From the NCBI GenBank assembly GCA_020099315.1, contig CP083650.1:4588001-4652000 (forward strand): a stretch of 64,000 nt of DNA, written 5' to 3'. The DNA is from Citrobacter europaeus (GTDB lineage: Bacteria; Pseudomonadota; Gammaproteobacteria; Enterobacterales; Enterobacteriaceae). The notes beneath the pieces were generated by a model. That model was given only the letters and a program-made list of their open reading frames with translations, was not told where the DNA came from and searched no databases. Made by a program: the position numbers and the translations under genes. Of the stretch, positions 40,072 to 49,361 are shown in pieces (the first letter of the stretch is position 1; every line of letters begins with the position of its first letter).

Positions 40072-40822
40072 TTTTTAATTCCTGATTTTCGCTATGCGGA
40101 AGCCCGAGAGCGGGCAGTAGTTCATTAATACGGTCGTAAATAACGTCGGGCTGGCTCAGCGCGATCGACTCGCCGTAGTTGTAGCCATAGGTCAGGCCAA
40201 CGGACGGACAGCCAGCAGCTTTTGCCGCCTGAATATCATTGCGTGAATCCCCTACGAAGAGCATTTGCTCGGGCTTGATGCCAAGCTTGCTTGCCACCAA
40301 CAGCAGCGGATCCGGATGCGGTTTTTTATTCTGCACGTCGTCACCACCGATGACCACGCTAAAGTATTTGGCGATATCCAACGCCTCGAGCAATGGCGCG
40401 ACAAACGGAGTCGGTTTATTGGTCACCAGACCCAGCGGCAATCCTTTCGCATGCAGCGCGCCCAGCGTATCGGCAACATCAGGGAACAGGAATGTTCCCT
40501 CTTCTGCGACATCGCCGTAGTATCTGTCGAACAGCTTACGCAAAATACGCACCTGTTCCTCGGCGGGAATATCATCATCAACGGGGGGTTTACCCATCGT
40601 TTTGCGTAAAGTTGCGCGCTCCTGACGAGACCACGCCAGCGCGCGCTCCATCAGTACATCTGCACCGTTACCAATCCAGGTGATAACACGTTCTTCACCG
40701 GCAACCGGCAGTTCCAGCGCATACAGCGCCATATCCACCGCAGCGGCTAATCCCGGCGCGCTGTCGACCAGCGTGCCGTCGAGGTCAAATGCAGCGCCCC
40801 GAATATCCTGAAACTTATCCAT
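40064..40822 (-). CDS. gph: Phosphoglycolate phosphatase
   Basis: Gph removes phosphate from 2-phosphoglycolate formed during DNA 3'-end repair. The protein is 252 aa with HAD motifs: AAFDLDGTLVDS (motif I), LVTNKP (II), and FVGDSRNDIQAAKAAG (IV). It overlaps rpe and trpS by 8 bp at each end, so translation is coupled. Confidence 0.97.
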   Translation of the reverse strand: MDKFQDIRGAAFDLDGTLVDSAPGLAAAVDMALYALELPVAGEERVITWIGNGADVLMERALAWSRQERATLRKTMGKPPVDDDIPAEEQVRILRKLFDRYYGDVAEEGTFLFPDVADTLGALHAKGLPLGLVTNKPTPFVAPLLEALDIAKYFSVVIGGDDVQNKKPHPDPLLLVASKLGIKPEQMLFVGDSRNDIQAAKAAGCPSVGLTYGYNYGESIALSQPDVIYDRINELLPALGLPHSENQELKND

Positions 40823-41492
40823 GACTTACCTTCGCCAGTTCATTGCGCATTTCATCAATGACTTTTTTGTAATCTGGTTGGTCGAAAATAGCTGAGCCTG
40901 CGACAAACATATCTGCGCCTGCCGCGGCGATTTCACCAATGTTGTTCACTTTGACGCCGCCGTCCACTTCCAGACGAATGTCATAGCCAGATTCATCAAT
41001 GCGGCGACGCACTTCGCGCAGCTTATCCAATGTTTGCGGAATGAAGGACTGCCCGCCAAAGCCTGGGTTAACGGACATCAGCAGGATCACGTCGAGCTTG
41101 TCCATGACGTAATCCAGATAGCTCAGCGGCGTTGCCGGGTTGAACACCAGGCCCGCTTTACAACCATGCTCTTTGATCAGCTGTAAAGTGCGATCGACAT
41201 GCTCGGAGGCTTCCGGATGAAAAGTAATGATGCTGGCGCCAGCGGCGGCGAAGTCCGGGACAATACGATCGACCGGTTTCACCATCAGGTGAACATCAAT
41301 CGGGGCGGTGATGCCATATTTACGCAGCGATTTCAGGACCATCGGTCCGATGGTCAGATTCGGTACGTAGTGATTGTCCATGACGTCGAAGTGCACAACG
41401 TCGGCACCGGCAGTCAGCGCTCTCGCGGTGTCCTCACCCAGGCGGGCAAAATCAGCCGACAGAATTGAGGGGGCGATCAAATACTGTTTCAT
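40815..41492 (-). CDS. rpe: Ribulose-phosphate 3-epimerase
   Basis: Rpe interconverts ribulose 5-phosphate and xylulose 5-phosphate in the pentose phosphate pathway. The protein is 225 aa, a TIM barrel. Metal and catalytic positions are present in IAPSILSADFARLG, HFDVMDNHYVPNL, DVHLMV and LEVDGGVKVNN. It lies 17 bp after dam. Confidence 0.98.
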   Translation of the reverse strand: MKQYLIAPSILSADFARLGEDTARALTAGADVVHFDVMDNHYVPNLTIGPMVLKSLRKYGITAPIDVHLMVKPVDRIVPDFAAAGASIITFHPEASEHVDRTLQLIKEHGCKAGLVFNPATPLSYLDYVMDKLDVILLMSVNPGFGGQSFIPQTLDKLREVRRRIDESGYDIRLEVDGGVKVNNIGEIAAAGADMFVAGSAIFDQPDYKKVIDEMRNELAKVSHG

Positions 41493-41509
41493 CCGCTTCT
41501 CCTTGAGAA

Positions 41510-42346
41510 TTATTTCTTCGCAGGCGTTACAACTCCTGGTTTATACAGTGCCAGCAGTTCGTTCACCTTTTTACGCGTGCCGCCATTGCTGCTAATGCTG
41601 CGCCGCACTTTGACCTGAAAATGTTTCGCCGATCGGTACCACTCACGGGTATCGGGCGTGTCATGATTCGAAATTAACACCGGGATCTGCTTACTGACCA
41701 GCTTTTCTGCCATTTCGGCCAGATGCGCCTGCTCTTTTGGGCTGAAGCTGTTGGTATGATACGCGGTGAAATTTGCCGTCGCCGAAAGCGGTGCATAAGG
41801 CGGGTCACAATAGACCACAGAGTTGCTATCCGCACGATCCATGCACTCTTCATAGGAGAGGCAATGAAACTCCGCATTCTGCGCTTTTTCAGCAAAATGG
41901 TACAACTCGGCTTCCGGGAAATACGGTTTTTTATAACGACCAAACGGCACGTTAAACTCGCCGCGCAGGTTATAGCGACACAATCCGTTGTAACCGAAGC
42001 GGTTCAGATACAAGAACAGCACTGCACGGCGGAAGGGGTCCTGGCTGGCATTAAATTCTTCTCTGAACCGATAGTACACCTCAGCCTGATTGGTTTCAGG
42101 CATAAACAGCTCACGTGAAGCCTGCACATACTCATCGGTACGCGTCTTCACGATGTTATAGAGACTGATGAGGTCGCTGTTGATATCGGCAAGAATATAA
42201 CGAGAAAAGTCGGTGTTAAGAAACACCGACCCGGCACCCACGAAAGGTTCAATCAGGCATTCACCCTTAGGTAAATGCCGTTTGATATCATCAAGCAGGG
42301 GGTATTTTCCCCCTGCCCATTTCAAAAAAGCGCGATTTTTTTTCAT
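41510..42346 (-). CDS. dam: DNA adenine methyltransferase Dam
   Basis: Dam methylates adenine in GATC, which controls mismatch repair strand choice, SeqA binding and initiation timing. The protein is 278 aa. The SAM motif EPFVGAGSVF is at residues 33-42 and the catalytic DPPY at 181-184. All motifs are intact. It is the fourth gene of the aroK operon, 117 bp after damX. Confidence 0.98.
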   Translation of the reverse strand: MKKNRAFLKWAGGKYPLLDDIKRHLPKGECLIEPFVGAGSVFLNTDFSRYILADINSDLISLYNIVKTRTDEYVQASRELFMPETNQAEVYYRFREEFNASQDPFRRAVLFLYLNRFGYNGLCRYNLRGEFNVPFGRYKKPYFPEAELYHFAEKAQNAEFHCLSYEECMDRADSNSVVYCDPPYAPLSATANFTAYHTNSFSPKEQAHLAEMAEKLVSKQIPVLISNHDTPDTREWYRSAKHFQVKVRRSISSNGGTRKKVNELLALYKPGVVTPAKK

Positions 42347-42463
42347 GCTGACTAACTAATTACACCTTCTCCGGCTGTGGAGAAAGCTCCGACAGCATCC
42401 TGCGCTTTAGTCTTTGTCCCGCAATTGGGCGAAACAGCAAACCATTGCAGAACATATCCTATC

Positions 42464-43762
42464 TTACTTCAAATCGGCCTGAACCTGGTGCAGCGGTTTT
42501 GCCCACGGGTTTTTCGCCTGAATATCGGCGGGTAACGTAGACACTGCACGTTTAGCATCTTCTTTAGACGCATACACGCCCGTCACCAGAACATACCACG
42601 GTTGACCGTTGCGCGTCGTCTGATACACCACGTAGTTCTTCAGGTTTTCTTTCTTCGCCCAACCGTTCAGGTTGTCGTAGTTAGAAGAACTGCTGAGCTG
42701 CAGCGTGTAATGACTGGACGGCGCAGATTTTAACGCTCCAACATTTCCTGCACTTTTCGCTCCGCCGGCAACAGGCGTTGACGCTGTTGCGGTTGGCGCA
42801 GGCGTTGCGGTCTGAGCAGGCGTGGTAGTCGCGGTTGCTTTCGGCTCAGCCGTCGCCTTCGGCGTAGCGGTAACCACAGGTGCTTTGGTTGTGGTCGTCG
42901 GCGCAGTTGCGGTTGGTTTTGCCTGAGCAACAGGTTTCGGCTCTGTCGGCGTCGCTTTCACCGTAGTTTGCGGTTTGCTCTTCGGTTCAATGACGGCCTG
43001 TTTACGTTCCTGATGCGTAGCCACAGGACGTTCAGTCGTTTCCGTTTTCGCAGTCTGGCGCGCAGCATTACCATTACGCATCGGCGCAACGGTCGCAGGC
43101 TCGGTCGGCAGCGTAGAGTTAACCACGACGTTGTTAACCTGCTCCTGACCTTGCGGCTGCGTCAGAGCGTTGTTCAGATCGCCCTGCACTTCAACACGCT
43201 GCTGGCCTTCAGTTGCCGCAGGCGTCTGACCTTGAGTTGGGGTTGAGGAAATCGGCGGCAGGGAAACATCCTGCTGGGTATTGCCAGCGGTCTGCTCAGC
43301 GCCCGTTGCAGGCGTAGTCGTACCCGCCTGATCCGTCGCGTTGCTGCCAGAAAGATCGATGCTCTTCTCGCCAGATGCAGTAGGCTCACTGGAAGAGGAT
43401 GAGGGGGCTTTCAGCGCAGAACCGACACCGATGATCAGCAGCAACAGCACCAGAACACCGACACCCATCATCATATACTGACGAGAGGCAGGCTTACTGG
43501 CGGCTTTCTTACGCTTGCGCGGACGACGTTCTACACGCTCTTCATCCACGCCATCGTCATCAGATTCATACTCTTCTTCAATGTCCCGCTCTTCTTCACG
43601 CTCTTTACGCGTGCGCGCAGGACGGCGATCGTCAGCATCCAGATCAACATCATCAAAATTGATTTGCGGCTCATTATCGCGTTCAGACGATTGACGAGAA
43701 CGACCAGTACGACGATCGCTGGGATCGGGTTTCAGCTCGTCTTCTGGTTTGAATTCATCCAT
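42464..43762 (-). CDS. damX: Cell-division SPOR-domain protein DamX
   Basis: DamX is a single-pass inner-membrane protein drawn to the septum by its SPOR domain binding denuded glycan. The protein is 432 aa. An acidic/basic cytoplasmic part (1-~95) precedes one transmembrane helix (YMMMGVGVLVLLLLIIGVGS). A long Thr/Pro/Ala/Gln-rich linker follows (~118-345). The SPOR domain (~350-432; YTLQLSSSSNYDNLNGWAKK) ends the protein. The low-complexity linker makes its antisense frames look long but meaningless. Confidence 0.96.
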   Translation of the reverse strand: MDEFKPEDELKPDPSDRRTGRSRQSSERDNEPQINFDDVDLDADDRRPARTRKEREEERDIEEEYESDDDGVDEERVERRPRKRKKAASKPASRQYMMMGVGVLVLLLLIIGVGSALKAPSSSSSEPTASGEKSIDLSGSNATDQAGTTTPATGAEQTAGNTQQDVSLPPISSTPTQGQTPAATEGQQRVEVQGDLNNALTQPQGQEQVNNVVVNSTLPTEPATVAPMRNGNAARQTAKTETTERPVATHQERKQAVIEPKSKPQTTVKATPTEPKPVAQAKPTATAPTTTTKAPVVTATPKATAEPKATATTTPAQTATPAPTATASTPVAGGAKSAGNVGALKSAPSSHYTLQLSSSSNYDNLNGWAKKENLKNYVVYQTTRNGQPWYVLVTGVYASKEDAKRAVSTLPADIQAKNPWAKPLHQVQADLK

Positions 43763-43858
43763 TTAACACCCCACTCAAAGGTTAATGCTTACGACTTTGC
43801 ACATAACCTGAAGCTAAAAGACCTACGTTTTGCAACGTAAGCCAGACCTTTCTTGTTG

Positions 43859-44947
43859 TTACGCCTGCTGGCAATCAGCAATAGCGTTAAGAACCACCTC
43901 GTGCGACACTCCGCCGCGCACTTCACTCTTCCCTATGGCCCGCGGAAGCACTAAACGAATCTCTCCCGCTAACACTTTTTTATCTCGCAGCATATGCGGC
44001 AGATAAGCTTCAACAGACATCTCACGCGGCCCATTAACCGGTAAGCCCGCTCGCTGCAGTAGCGTAATGATGCGCTGCGTATCTGCGGAGGTAAACTGCC
44101 CAAGGCGTTCTGACGTACGAGCAGCCATTACCATACCTGCTGCGACTGCTTCACCATGTAACCAATTGCCATAACCCATTTCAGCTTCGATCGCATGGCC
44201 AAACGTGTGTCCCAGATTCAGTAAAGCACGTAAGCCCATTTCGCGCTCGTCTGCTGCGACAACTTCTGCTTTCAGCTCACAACAACGGCGAATACAGTAC
44301 GCCATCGCCGGGCCGTCCAGACGCAGTAACGCATCCAGATTGTCTTCCAGCCAGCTGAAAAATTCACCGTCAAGAATGATGCCGTATTTGATTACTTCCG
44401 CCAGCCCCGATGCCAGCTCACGCGCAGGAAGCGTTTTCAGACAATCGAGATCCACCACCACGGAGGCCGGTTGGTAAAACGCGCCAATCATGTTTTTACC
44501 GAGGGGATGGTTTACGGCGGTTTTGCCGCCAACGGAGGAGTCGACCTGTGACAACAGGGTTGTCGGGACTTGAATAAAACGCACACCACGCTGATAACTG
44601 GCTGCCGCAAAACCGGTCAGATCGCCAATCACGCCGCCGCCAAGTGCGACTAACGTGGTATCACGACCGTGCGGTTTTTGCAGTAACGCGGTGAAAACCG
44701 TATCCAGAACCGTCAGGCTTTTATACTGCTCGCCATCGGGAAGGATAACGCTATCAACGTTAACACCCGCCTGTTCAAGTACGCCGCGAACCTTATCGAG
44801 ATAAAGGGGAGCCAGGGTTTCGTTGGTCACCAACATAACCTGATCGCCCGATTTCAGCGGTAAGAATGAAGCTGGCTCATTGAACAAACCAGCCGCGATG
44901 GTGATAGGGTAACTACGTTCCCCGAGAGTGACTGTGATCCTCTCCAT
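43859..44947 (-). CDS. aroB: 3-dehydroquinate synthase
   Basis: AroB converts DAHP to 3-dehydroquinate, step two of the shikimate pathway. The protein is 362 aa. NAD+ and metal binding motifs are seen in LVALGGGVIGDLTGFAA, KTAVNHPLGKN and LNLGHTFGHAIE. It sits 57 bp after aroK, which acts later in the same pathway. Confidence 0.98.
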   Translation of the reverse strand: MERITVTLGERSYPITIAAGLFNEPASFLPLKSGDQVMLVTNETLAPLYLDKVRGVLEQAGVNVDSVILPDGEQYKSLTVLDTVFTALLQKPHGRDTTLVALGGGVIGDLTGFAAASYQRGVRFIQVPTTLLSQVDSSVGGKTAVNHPLGKNMIGAFYQPASVVVDLDCLKTLPARELASGLAEVIKYGIILDGEFFSWLEDNLDALLRLDGPAMAYCIRRCCELKAEVVAADEREMGLRALLNLGHTFGHAIEAEMGYGNWLHGEAVAAGMVMAARTSERLGQFTSADTQRIITLLQRAGLPVNGPREMSVEAYLPHMLRDKKVLAGEIRLVLPRAIGKSEVRGGVSHEVVLNAIADCQQA

Positions 44948-45004
44948 TACGCGACATCCACCTTAGTTACTTGTACCCGCAGACGAGTGTGTATTCAGCC
45001 AGAA

Positions 45005-45526
45005 TTAGTTGCTTTCCAACATATGAATAATCTGGTTTGCTACGACTTTTGCGCTCTGATCGTCGGTGCGAATGGTCACGTCAGCAATCTCTTCGTACAG
45101 AGGATTGCGTTCGTCAGCCAACGCTTCCAGAACTTCACGAGGCGGTGATTCTACCTGCAGCAGCGGGCGTTTCTTGTCGCGTTGAGTACGCGCAAGTTGT
45201 TTTTCAATTGTCGTTTCAAGATAGACCACGACGCCACGCGCGGAGAGACGGTTACGTGTTTCACGTGATTTTACAGAGCCACCGCCAGTTGCCAGCACAA
45301 TACCCTGTTTTTCCGTCAACTCGTTGATGACTTTTTCTTCGCGATCACGGAAGCCGTCTTCACCTTCTACATCGAAGACCCAGCCCACATCAGCTCCGGT
45401 TCGTTTCTCAATCTCTTGATCAGAATCGTAAAATTCCATATTGAGTTGTTGAGCTAACTGGCGCCCAATAGTGCTTTTTCCGGCACCCATAGGCCCAACC
45501 AGAAAGATATTGCGTTTCTCTGCCAT
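45005..45526 (-). CDS. aroK: Shikimate kinase I
   Basis: AroK phosphorylates shikimate at O3. The protein is 173 aa with Walker A GPMGAGKS (11-18) and the shikimate-binding DSDQEIEKR and ATGGGSV segments. It heads the aroK-aroB-damX-dam-rpe-gph-trpS operon. Confidence 0.98.
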   Translation of the reverse strand: MAEKRNIFLVGPMGAGKSTIGRQLAQQLNMEFYDSDQEIEKRTGADVGWVFDVEGEDGFRDREEKVINELTEKQGIVLATGGGSVKSRETRNRLSARGVVVYLETTIEKQLARTQRDKKRPLLQVESPPREVLEALADERNPLYEEIADVTIRTDDQSAKVVANQIIHMLESN

Positions 45527-45930
45527 TTTTTCGGTACTACTAAGACTATTCGTTAATGATAAACCCGCTTCGCAGACACCCAGCGCAGCAGGACATGAAC
45601 TGAAACCTCATAAGATATTGCGAGAGTCAGACTGAAAATTATCTCAATACTCAAGCGGGTTTGGCAACTGAATAAATCACCAAACCTTACGCATTTCTGG
45701 TCGTGGCAGGCATGCTACCCTGCAAACATCAGACCTGGCGACGTATCGCGCAGCCAAATGACACCAAATAAGCCTATGACACACCACCAGAAAGGCAAAG
45801 CGTATTTACTGCCGCATAAGTAAAGAAAAGCACCGACGCTCAAATCGGTACTCCTTGTATGCTAAATACACCCGCACGTCAAATCCCTGAAACGTGTTCA
45901 GTGCAAAAACAACGGCTTTTCATGCATAAG
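45527..45930. other. 404-bp spacer between hofQ end and aroK start
   Basis: No credible coding sequence was seen. The region must hold the aroK promoter(s) and the leader of the dam operon. A 10-bp inverted repeat, AAACCCGCTT (45561-45570) and AAGCGGGTTT (45653-45662), brackets about 82 nt of the presumed leader just upstream of aroK and could close a large stem-loop. No clear terminator for the hof operon was found. Confidence 0.5.
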
Positions 45931-47178
45931 TTATTGCGCTGAAACCAGTCTGGGCGTAATAAAAACCACTAATTCGCGCCGTTCGTCTTCTTTACCATCA
46001 TGGCGAAAGAAAGTGCCAAGCCAGGGAATGTCGCCTAACAACGGCACGCTGTCGGCTGCGGATTTATTTTTATGTGAAAAAATGCCGCCCAGCGCAATCG
46101 TCTCGCCGCTTTTTACCTCGACCTGGGTTTCAATCTCCTGCTTATCAATAGCCAGAACCTCGCCATCCGCCTGCTGCAGCACCTGCCCGGGAACATTCTG
46201 GCTGATATGCAGTTTCAGTCTGATGCGCCCTTTCTGCAATACGGTGGGCGTTACCTCCATCCCCAGTACCGCTTCCTTAAACTCGACGGATGTCGCGCCG
46301 CTTTCACCGCTGGAGACCTGATAAGGGATCTCGCTACCCTGCTTAATACTGGCAGGTTGCAGGTGAGAAGCCAGTAAGCGAGGGCTGGCAATGATATCCA
46401 GTTGCTGTTTTTGCTCCAGCGCAGACAGCTCCAGCTCAAGTAAACGGCCGTTAATACGGCCAATGTTAAATCCCACACGTGATGTGGCGGCGGATACAGA
46501 GAGATCGCTGGCAAGCGTTGTGACGTTCCCTACCGCCCCCGGTTGCTGTGCGTCAGCCAGCGACCACTTAACCCCCAGCTCACGCAAACTTTTTTCATTA
46601 ATCGTGACGATATGCGCCGCCAGTTCGACCTGGGCAACCGGCAAATCCATTTGCGCCACCCATTTTTCCAGTGCATTAAGCGCAACGCTATTGTCACGCA
46701 GCAGTAAGCGGTTGGTTCGTTTATCCACCGTCATGCTTCCTTTGGCGCTAAGCAGCTTTTCTCCGGCTTTGGCCAGCTCTGTGGCATCGGCATATTGCAA
46801 AATAATGCTGCGCTGCTCCAGTGGCAAACTGGCCTGAATCCGTGCCTGTTCATTGTCCTGGCGGGCCGCATTTTCACTCTGCCATTGGACAGAATGCACA
46901 TGCAGAATATTGCCCTCCTGTCGTAATACCAGCCCGGCGCTTTTCACCACCGTTTGCAATGCCTGTTTCCAGGGGACATCCGTCAAATGCAGCGACAGCA
47001 CGCCGCTGACATCCGGTGAAACGACCAGGTTCTTCTGCTCCTGTTCAGCCAGCGCCTGCAATACCTGTACAACCGGTACATCATCGACCACCAGCGTCAC
47101 GTTTTGTGGTTTTCCCGCCAGCGCGCTCGTTATTCCAACCGCCAGCGCGAAGAGTATCCACGCTATCCATCGCTTCAT
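45931..47178 (-). CDS. hofQ: HofQ, PilQ-like secretin for DNA uptake
   Basis: HofQ is an outer-membrane secretin relative of PilQ/ComE; in E. coli hof genes are linked to use of DNA as a nutrient. The protein is 415 aa with a signal peptide (MKRWIAWILFALAVGITSALA). N-terminal STN/N0-N1 domains follow to about 200. The secretin core runs to the end (LDIIASPRLLASHLQPA; VPLLGDIPWLGTFFRHDG). Its first 98 bp lie inside the end of hofP in another frame. Confidence 0.92.
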   Translation of the reverse strand: MKRWIAWILFALAVGITSALAGKPQNVTLVVDDVPVVQVLQALAEQEQKNLVVSPDVSGVLSLHLTDVPWKQALQTVVKSAGLVLRQEGNILHVHSVQWQSENAARQDNEQARIQASLPLEQRSIILQYADATELAKAGEKLLSAKGSMTVDKRTNRLLLRDNSVALNALEKWVAQMDLPVAQVELAAHIVTINEKSLRELGVKWSLADAQQPGAVGNVTTLASDLSVSAATSRVGFNIGRINGRLLELELSALEQKQQLDIIASPRLLASHLQPASIKQGSEIPYQVSSGESGATSVEFKEAVLGMEVTPTVLQKGRIRLKLHISQNVPGQVLQQADGEVLAIDKQEIETQVEVKSGETIALGGIFSHKNKSAADSVPLLGDIPWLGTFFRHDGKEDERRELVVFITPRLVSAQ

Positions 47179-47494
47179 TTACCGCTCCTTGTCGTTGCCA
47201 CTGCCACCGCGGCGGCTCGCAGTTTTTCCCTGTGTCGAGCGTTACGCTCAGGGCCGTTATCTGTGTAATCGTCCAACCGTTTTTCAGGAGGTCATTTCGC
47301 TCAATCCGTCGCCATTTTTTCTGGCTATCCTGAACAATGCCGATAGGTCGTGCGCCCTGGCTCACCATGCCCTGAAAACGCCATGTCGGCAGTTCAGCAA
47401 TTTGGCAACGGTCCTCCGGCGGCAGAAAGGGATTACGCATACCAGTGAGCATCAGTACGCTTACGCATACCAACAGCCAACGTTCAACCGTCAT
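47081..47494 (-). CDS. hofP: HofP, PilP-like protein
   Basis: HofP is the PilP-like component of the hof cluster. The 137-aa protein has an N-terminal hydrophobic segment (WLLVCVSVLMLTGMRNPFLP) and a short C-terminal basic tail (GGKTTKRDAGGR). It overlaps hofO by 11 bp and hofQ by 98 bp. From memory the E. coli hofP C terminus (KAAKSDADGG) is read through the hofQ start in the same shifted frame, so the overlap is old rather than an error. Confidence 0.88.
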   Translation of the reverse strand: MTVERWLLVCVSVLMLTGMRNPFLPPEDRCQIAELPTWRFQGMVSQGARPIGIVQDSQKKWRRIERNDLLKNGWTITQITALSVTLDTGKNCEPPRWQWQRQGAVNEAMDSVDTLRAGGWNNERAGGKTTKRDAGGR

Positions 47495-47945
47495 TCAGGC
47501 GCTCCAGTTGTAGCGTTAGCAGCAGATCCGAACCTTCAGCGCTAAGCGAAAACCGGCTGACGTTCATCCCCTGATCCGCCAGTAGGGCAAACATCGGCGG
47601 GATGGCATCCCAGGCGGGCTTCAGCGTCATCTCTCCGCCCTGTGCAGAGGGCTGCCAGTGGAGAAGACGTGCCAGAGGAGTCTGAAACCGCAGCGGGGAA
47701 AACGGAATCAACGTCTCTTCAGGCTCTCCTGGCGATGCCGCCAACAGATATAAATTTCGCCATTGCGCCTGAATGGCCGCGCGTTGCTGGCTTAGCGCCT
47801 CTTGCTGCATAATCCGTTTCTGCCAGGGGGAGTTGAGGCATAGCAAGACGGCGATGAGCAGTCCCAACATCCAGGCGCACCAGCAGAAAACTCGAAAACG
47901 TGGCGACTGCGCTAACCAGCTATCACAGAGCGTTATCATGCGCAC
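47484..47945 (-). CDS. hofO: HofO, PilO-like protein
   Basis: HofO is a 153-aa PilO-like inner-membrane protein: one N-terminal transmembrane helix (FCWCAWMLGLLIAVLLCLN), a coiled-coil stretch, then a ferredoxin-like periplasmic domain (NVSRFSLSAEGSDLLLTLQL). It overlaps hofN by 23 bp and hofP by 11 bp. Sequence drift from the E. coli protein is larger than for neighbours outside hof. Confidence 0.87.
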   Translation of the reverse strand: MRMITLCDSWLAQSPRFRVFCWCAWMLGLLIAVLLCLNSPWQKRIMQQEALSQQRAAIQAQWRNLYLLAASPGEPEETLIPFSPLRFQTPLARLLHWQPSAQGGEMTLKPAWDAIPPMFALLADQGMNVSRFSLSAEGSDLLLTLQLERLNDG

Positions 47946-48462
47946 CGCTCCGCGTCAGTCGATAGTGGAATTGCCAGCGTCCCTGCGCATCCTGCAGCGT
48001 TTCACCAGGACTGCCCAATGTAAACAGCGGTTGCTGACGTAATTGCGCTTCCAGCGCCCTCAGCGCGGCAAAGTTCAGCGTGTTTCCCGTCAGTTCCAGC
48101 GTCTCCTGCTGCCAGGTGATTCTTGTTAGCCACGCCTGCTCCGGCAGTAATTCCGCCAGTCCTTGCAAAACCTGCTGCCAGTTTCGGGTCTGCTCACGCT
48201 GTTTGTTCCGCGCCTGAACCTGTAGCCATCGTTGCTGGCGCTGCTGCATATGCGGCTTTAGCGCCATTAAGGCCTCGGCCCGCCTCTTTTCGGCGTCTGC
48301 CAGCAGTAATTCAGCCCGGTTTTCGACGTTCATCACGCTGTAACCGCGCAATAACACGCCGATACTGAGCAGGATTGAAGCGCTAAATAAAACACACCAG
48401 AAGCGCAGGCAGGCGCGGCGTCGCGTTTGGCGCCAGGGCAGAAGGTTGATAGTCGCTATCAT
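47923..48462 (-). CDS. hofN: HofN, PilN-like protein
   Basis: HofN is a 179-aa PilN-like protein starting MIATINLLPWRQTRRRACLR. The INLLPWR motif is the conserved PilN N terminus that inserts into PilM, here HofM. One transmembrane helix follows (CVLFSASILLSIGVLLRG) and then a coiled coil. Its start overlaps the hofM stop by one base; a longer in-frame start lies inside hofM and is not supported. Confidence 0.9.
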   Translation of the reverse strand: MIATINLLPWRQTRRRACLRFWCVLFSASILLSIGVLLRGYSVMNVENRAELLLADAEKRRAEALMALKPHMQQRQQRWLQVQARNKQREQTRNWQQVLQGLAELLPEQAWLTRITWQQETLELTGNTLNFAALRALEAQLRQQPLFTLGSPGETLQDAQGRWQFHYRLTRSGAHDNAL

Positions 48463-49241
48463 TAGCACGCGCCTCCCATAGCGAGTCCCAGAGCAATGGC
48501 GAAGCGATGGCCTGGCGTTGGAATTGGCGGCTGGCGTACAGACACCACGCTTAATGGATCGAAGCCGCCGGGACCGCATAGCGCAATGGCTGTCGTGGGA
48601 AGCGACAATGTCGCGGCAAGCTCGTCGACACTGTCAATATCGCCTGTTGATTTACGTCCCCATGCCGAACGGGTCGCCCATAGCCACTGGGCGTCATCAC
48701 GCCATGCCAGACACTGATGATGTTCGGGCAGGTAGGGCATAAATCGCTGTAATGCGCTGGCATCCGGCGTAATCGCCGTAACGTGTACCTTCAACGTTTG
48801 GATAAGCGTCAGAAGCGCTGAAATCTCTTTGCTTTGCGCAGCCGTGACGTTAAACGCCGGGCTCAACGTGTCTTCGCTATAATCAAAATGCAGCGCATCC
48901 GGCGCCATATCCAGCTCTCGCGCCATCGAGCCGGACAACCAGGCGGTTTGCTCCGGCTCACGCAACGTCATTTCCGGACGAGGGTACTTTTTTTGTAACG
49001 TCCTGTTGGCGGGAAAGGAGAGATGAATATGGTGTCGGCGAGGAAGCTCCCGGCTCCACGGCAGTAGCGCTGCGACAAGCTGTTCAGGCTCGCGAATGTG
49101 GCCATCGACGATAACCTGGGACGTCAGCGGTATACGCCACCAGCGCTGGAGAAACCAACCGGATGCGTCGTGAACAGCGGCGACAGCCAGCGCTTCATGT
49201 TGCTGAATATGCAAACCAATTTTCCAGATATTGAAAGCCAT
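48462..49241 (-). CDS. hofM: HofM, PilM-like actin-fold protein
   Basis: HofM is a 259-aa cytoplasmic PilM-like protein of the actin/ATPase fold (MAFNIWKIGLHIQQHEALAV). Segments FDYSEDTLSPAFNVTAAQSK and AITPDASALQRF match the family. The ATG at 49241 gives the family length; an in-frame upstream start at 49286 would extend into the divergent mrcA promoter. It is the first gene of hofMNOPQ. Confidence 0.9.
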   Translation of the reverse strand: MAFNIWKIGLHIQQHEALAVAAVHDASGWFLQRWWRIPLTSQVIVDGHIREPEQLVAALLPWSRELPRRHHIHLSFPANRTLQKKYPRPEMTLREPEQTAWLSGSMARELDMAPDALHFDYSEDTLSPAFNVTAAQSKEISALLTLIQTLKVHVTAITPDASALQRFMPYLPEHHQCLAWRDDAQWLWATRSAWGRKSTGDIDSVDELAATLSLPTTAIALCGPGGFDPLSVVSVRQPPIPTPGHRFAIALGLAMGGAC

Positions 49242-49361
49242 TGCTGATGATCTCCTTATCACCCGTTGCTTTAACGGGTATATCAATGCGTCTGGCTTGC
49301 CTTTATACTACCGCGCGTTTGTTTATAAACTGCCCAAATGCCACTAAATGGGAAATCTCCA

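Noticed and set aside
49338..49361. ATG start for mrcA adding eight residues
   Set aside because: No ribosome site precedes it, while the GTG at 49362 has GGGA upstream and gives the usual 850-aa protein.
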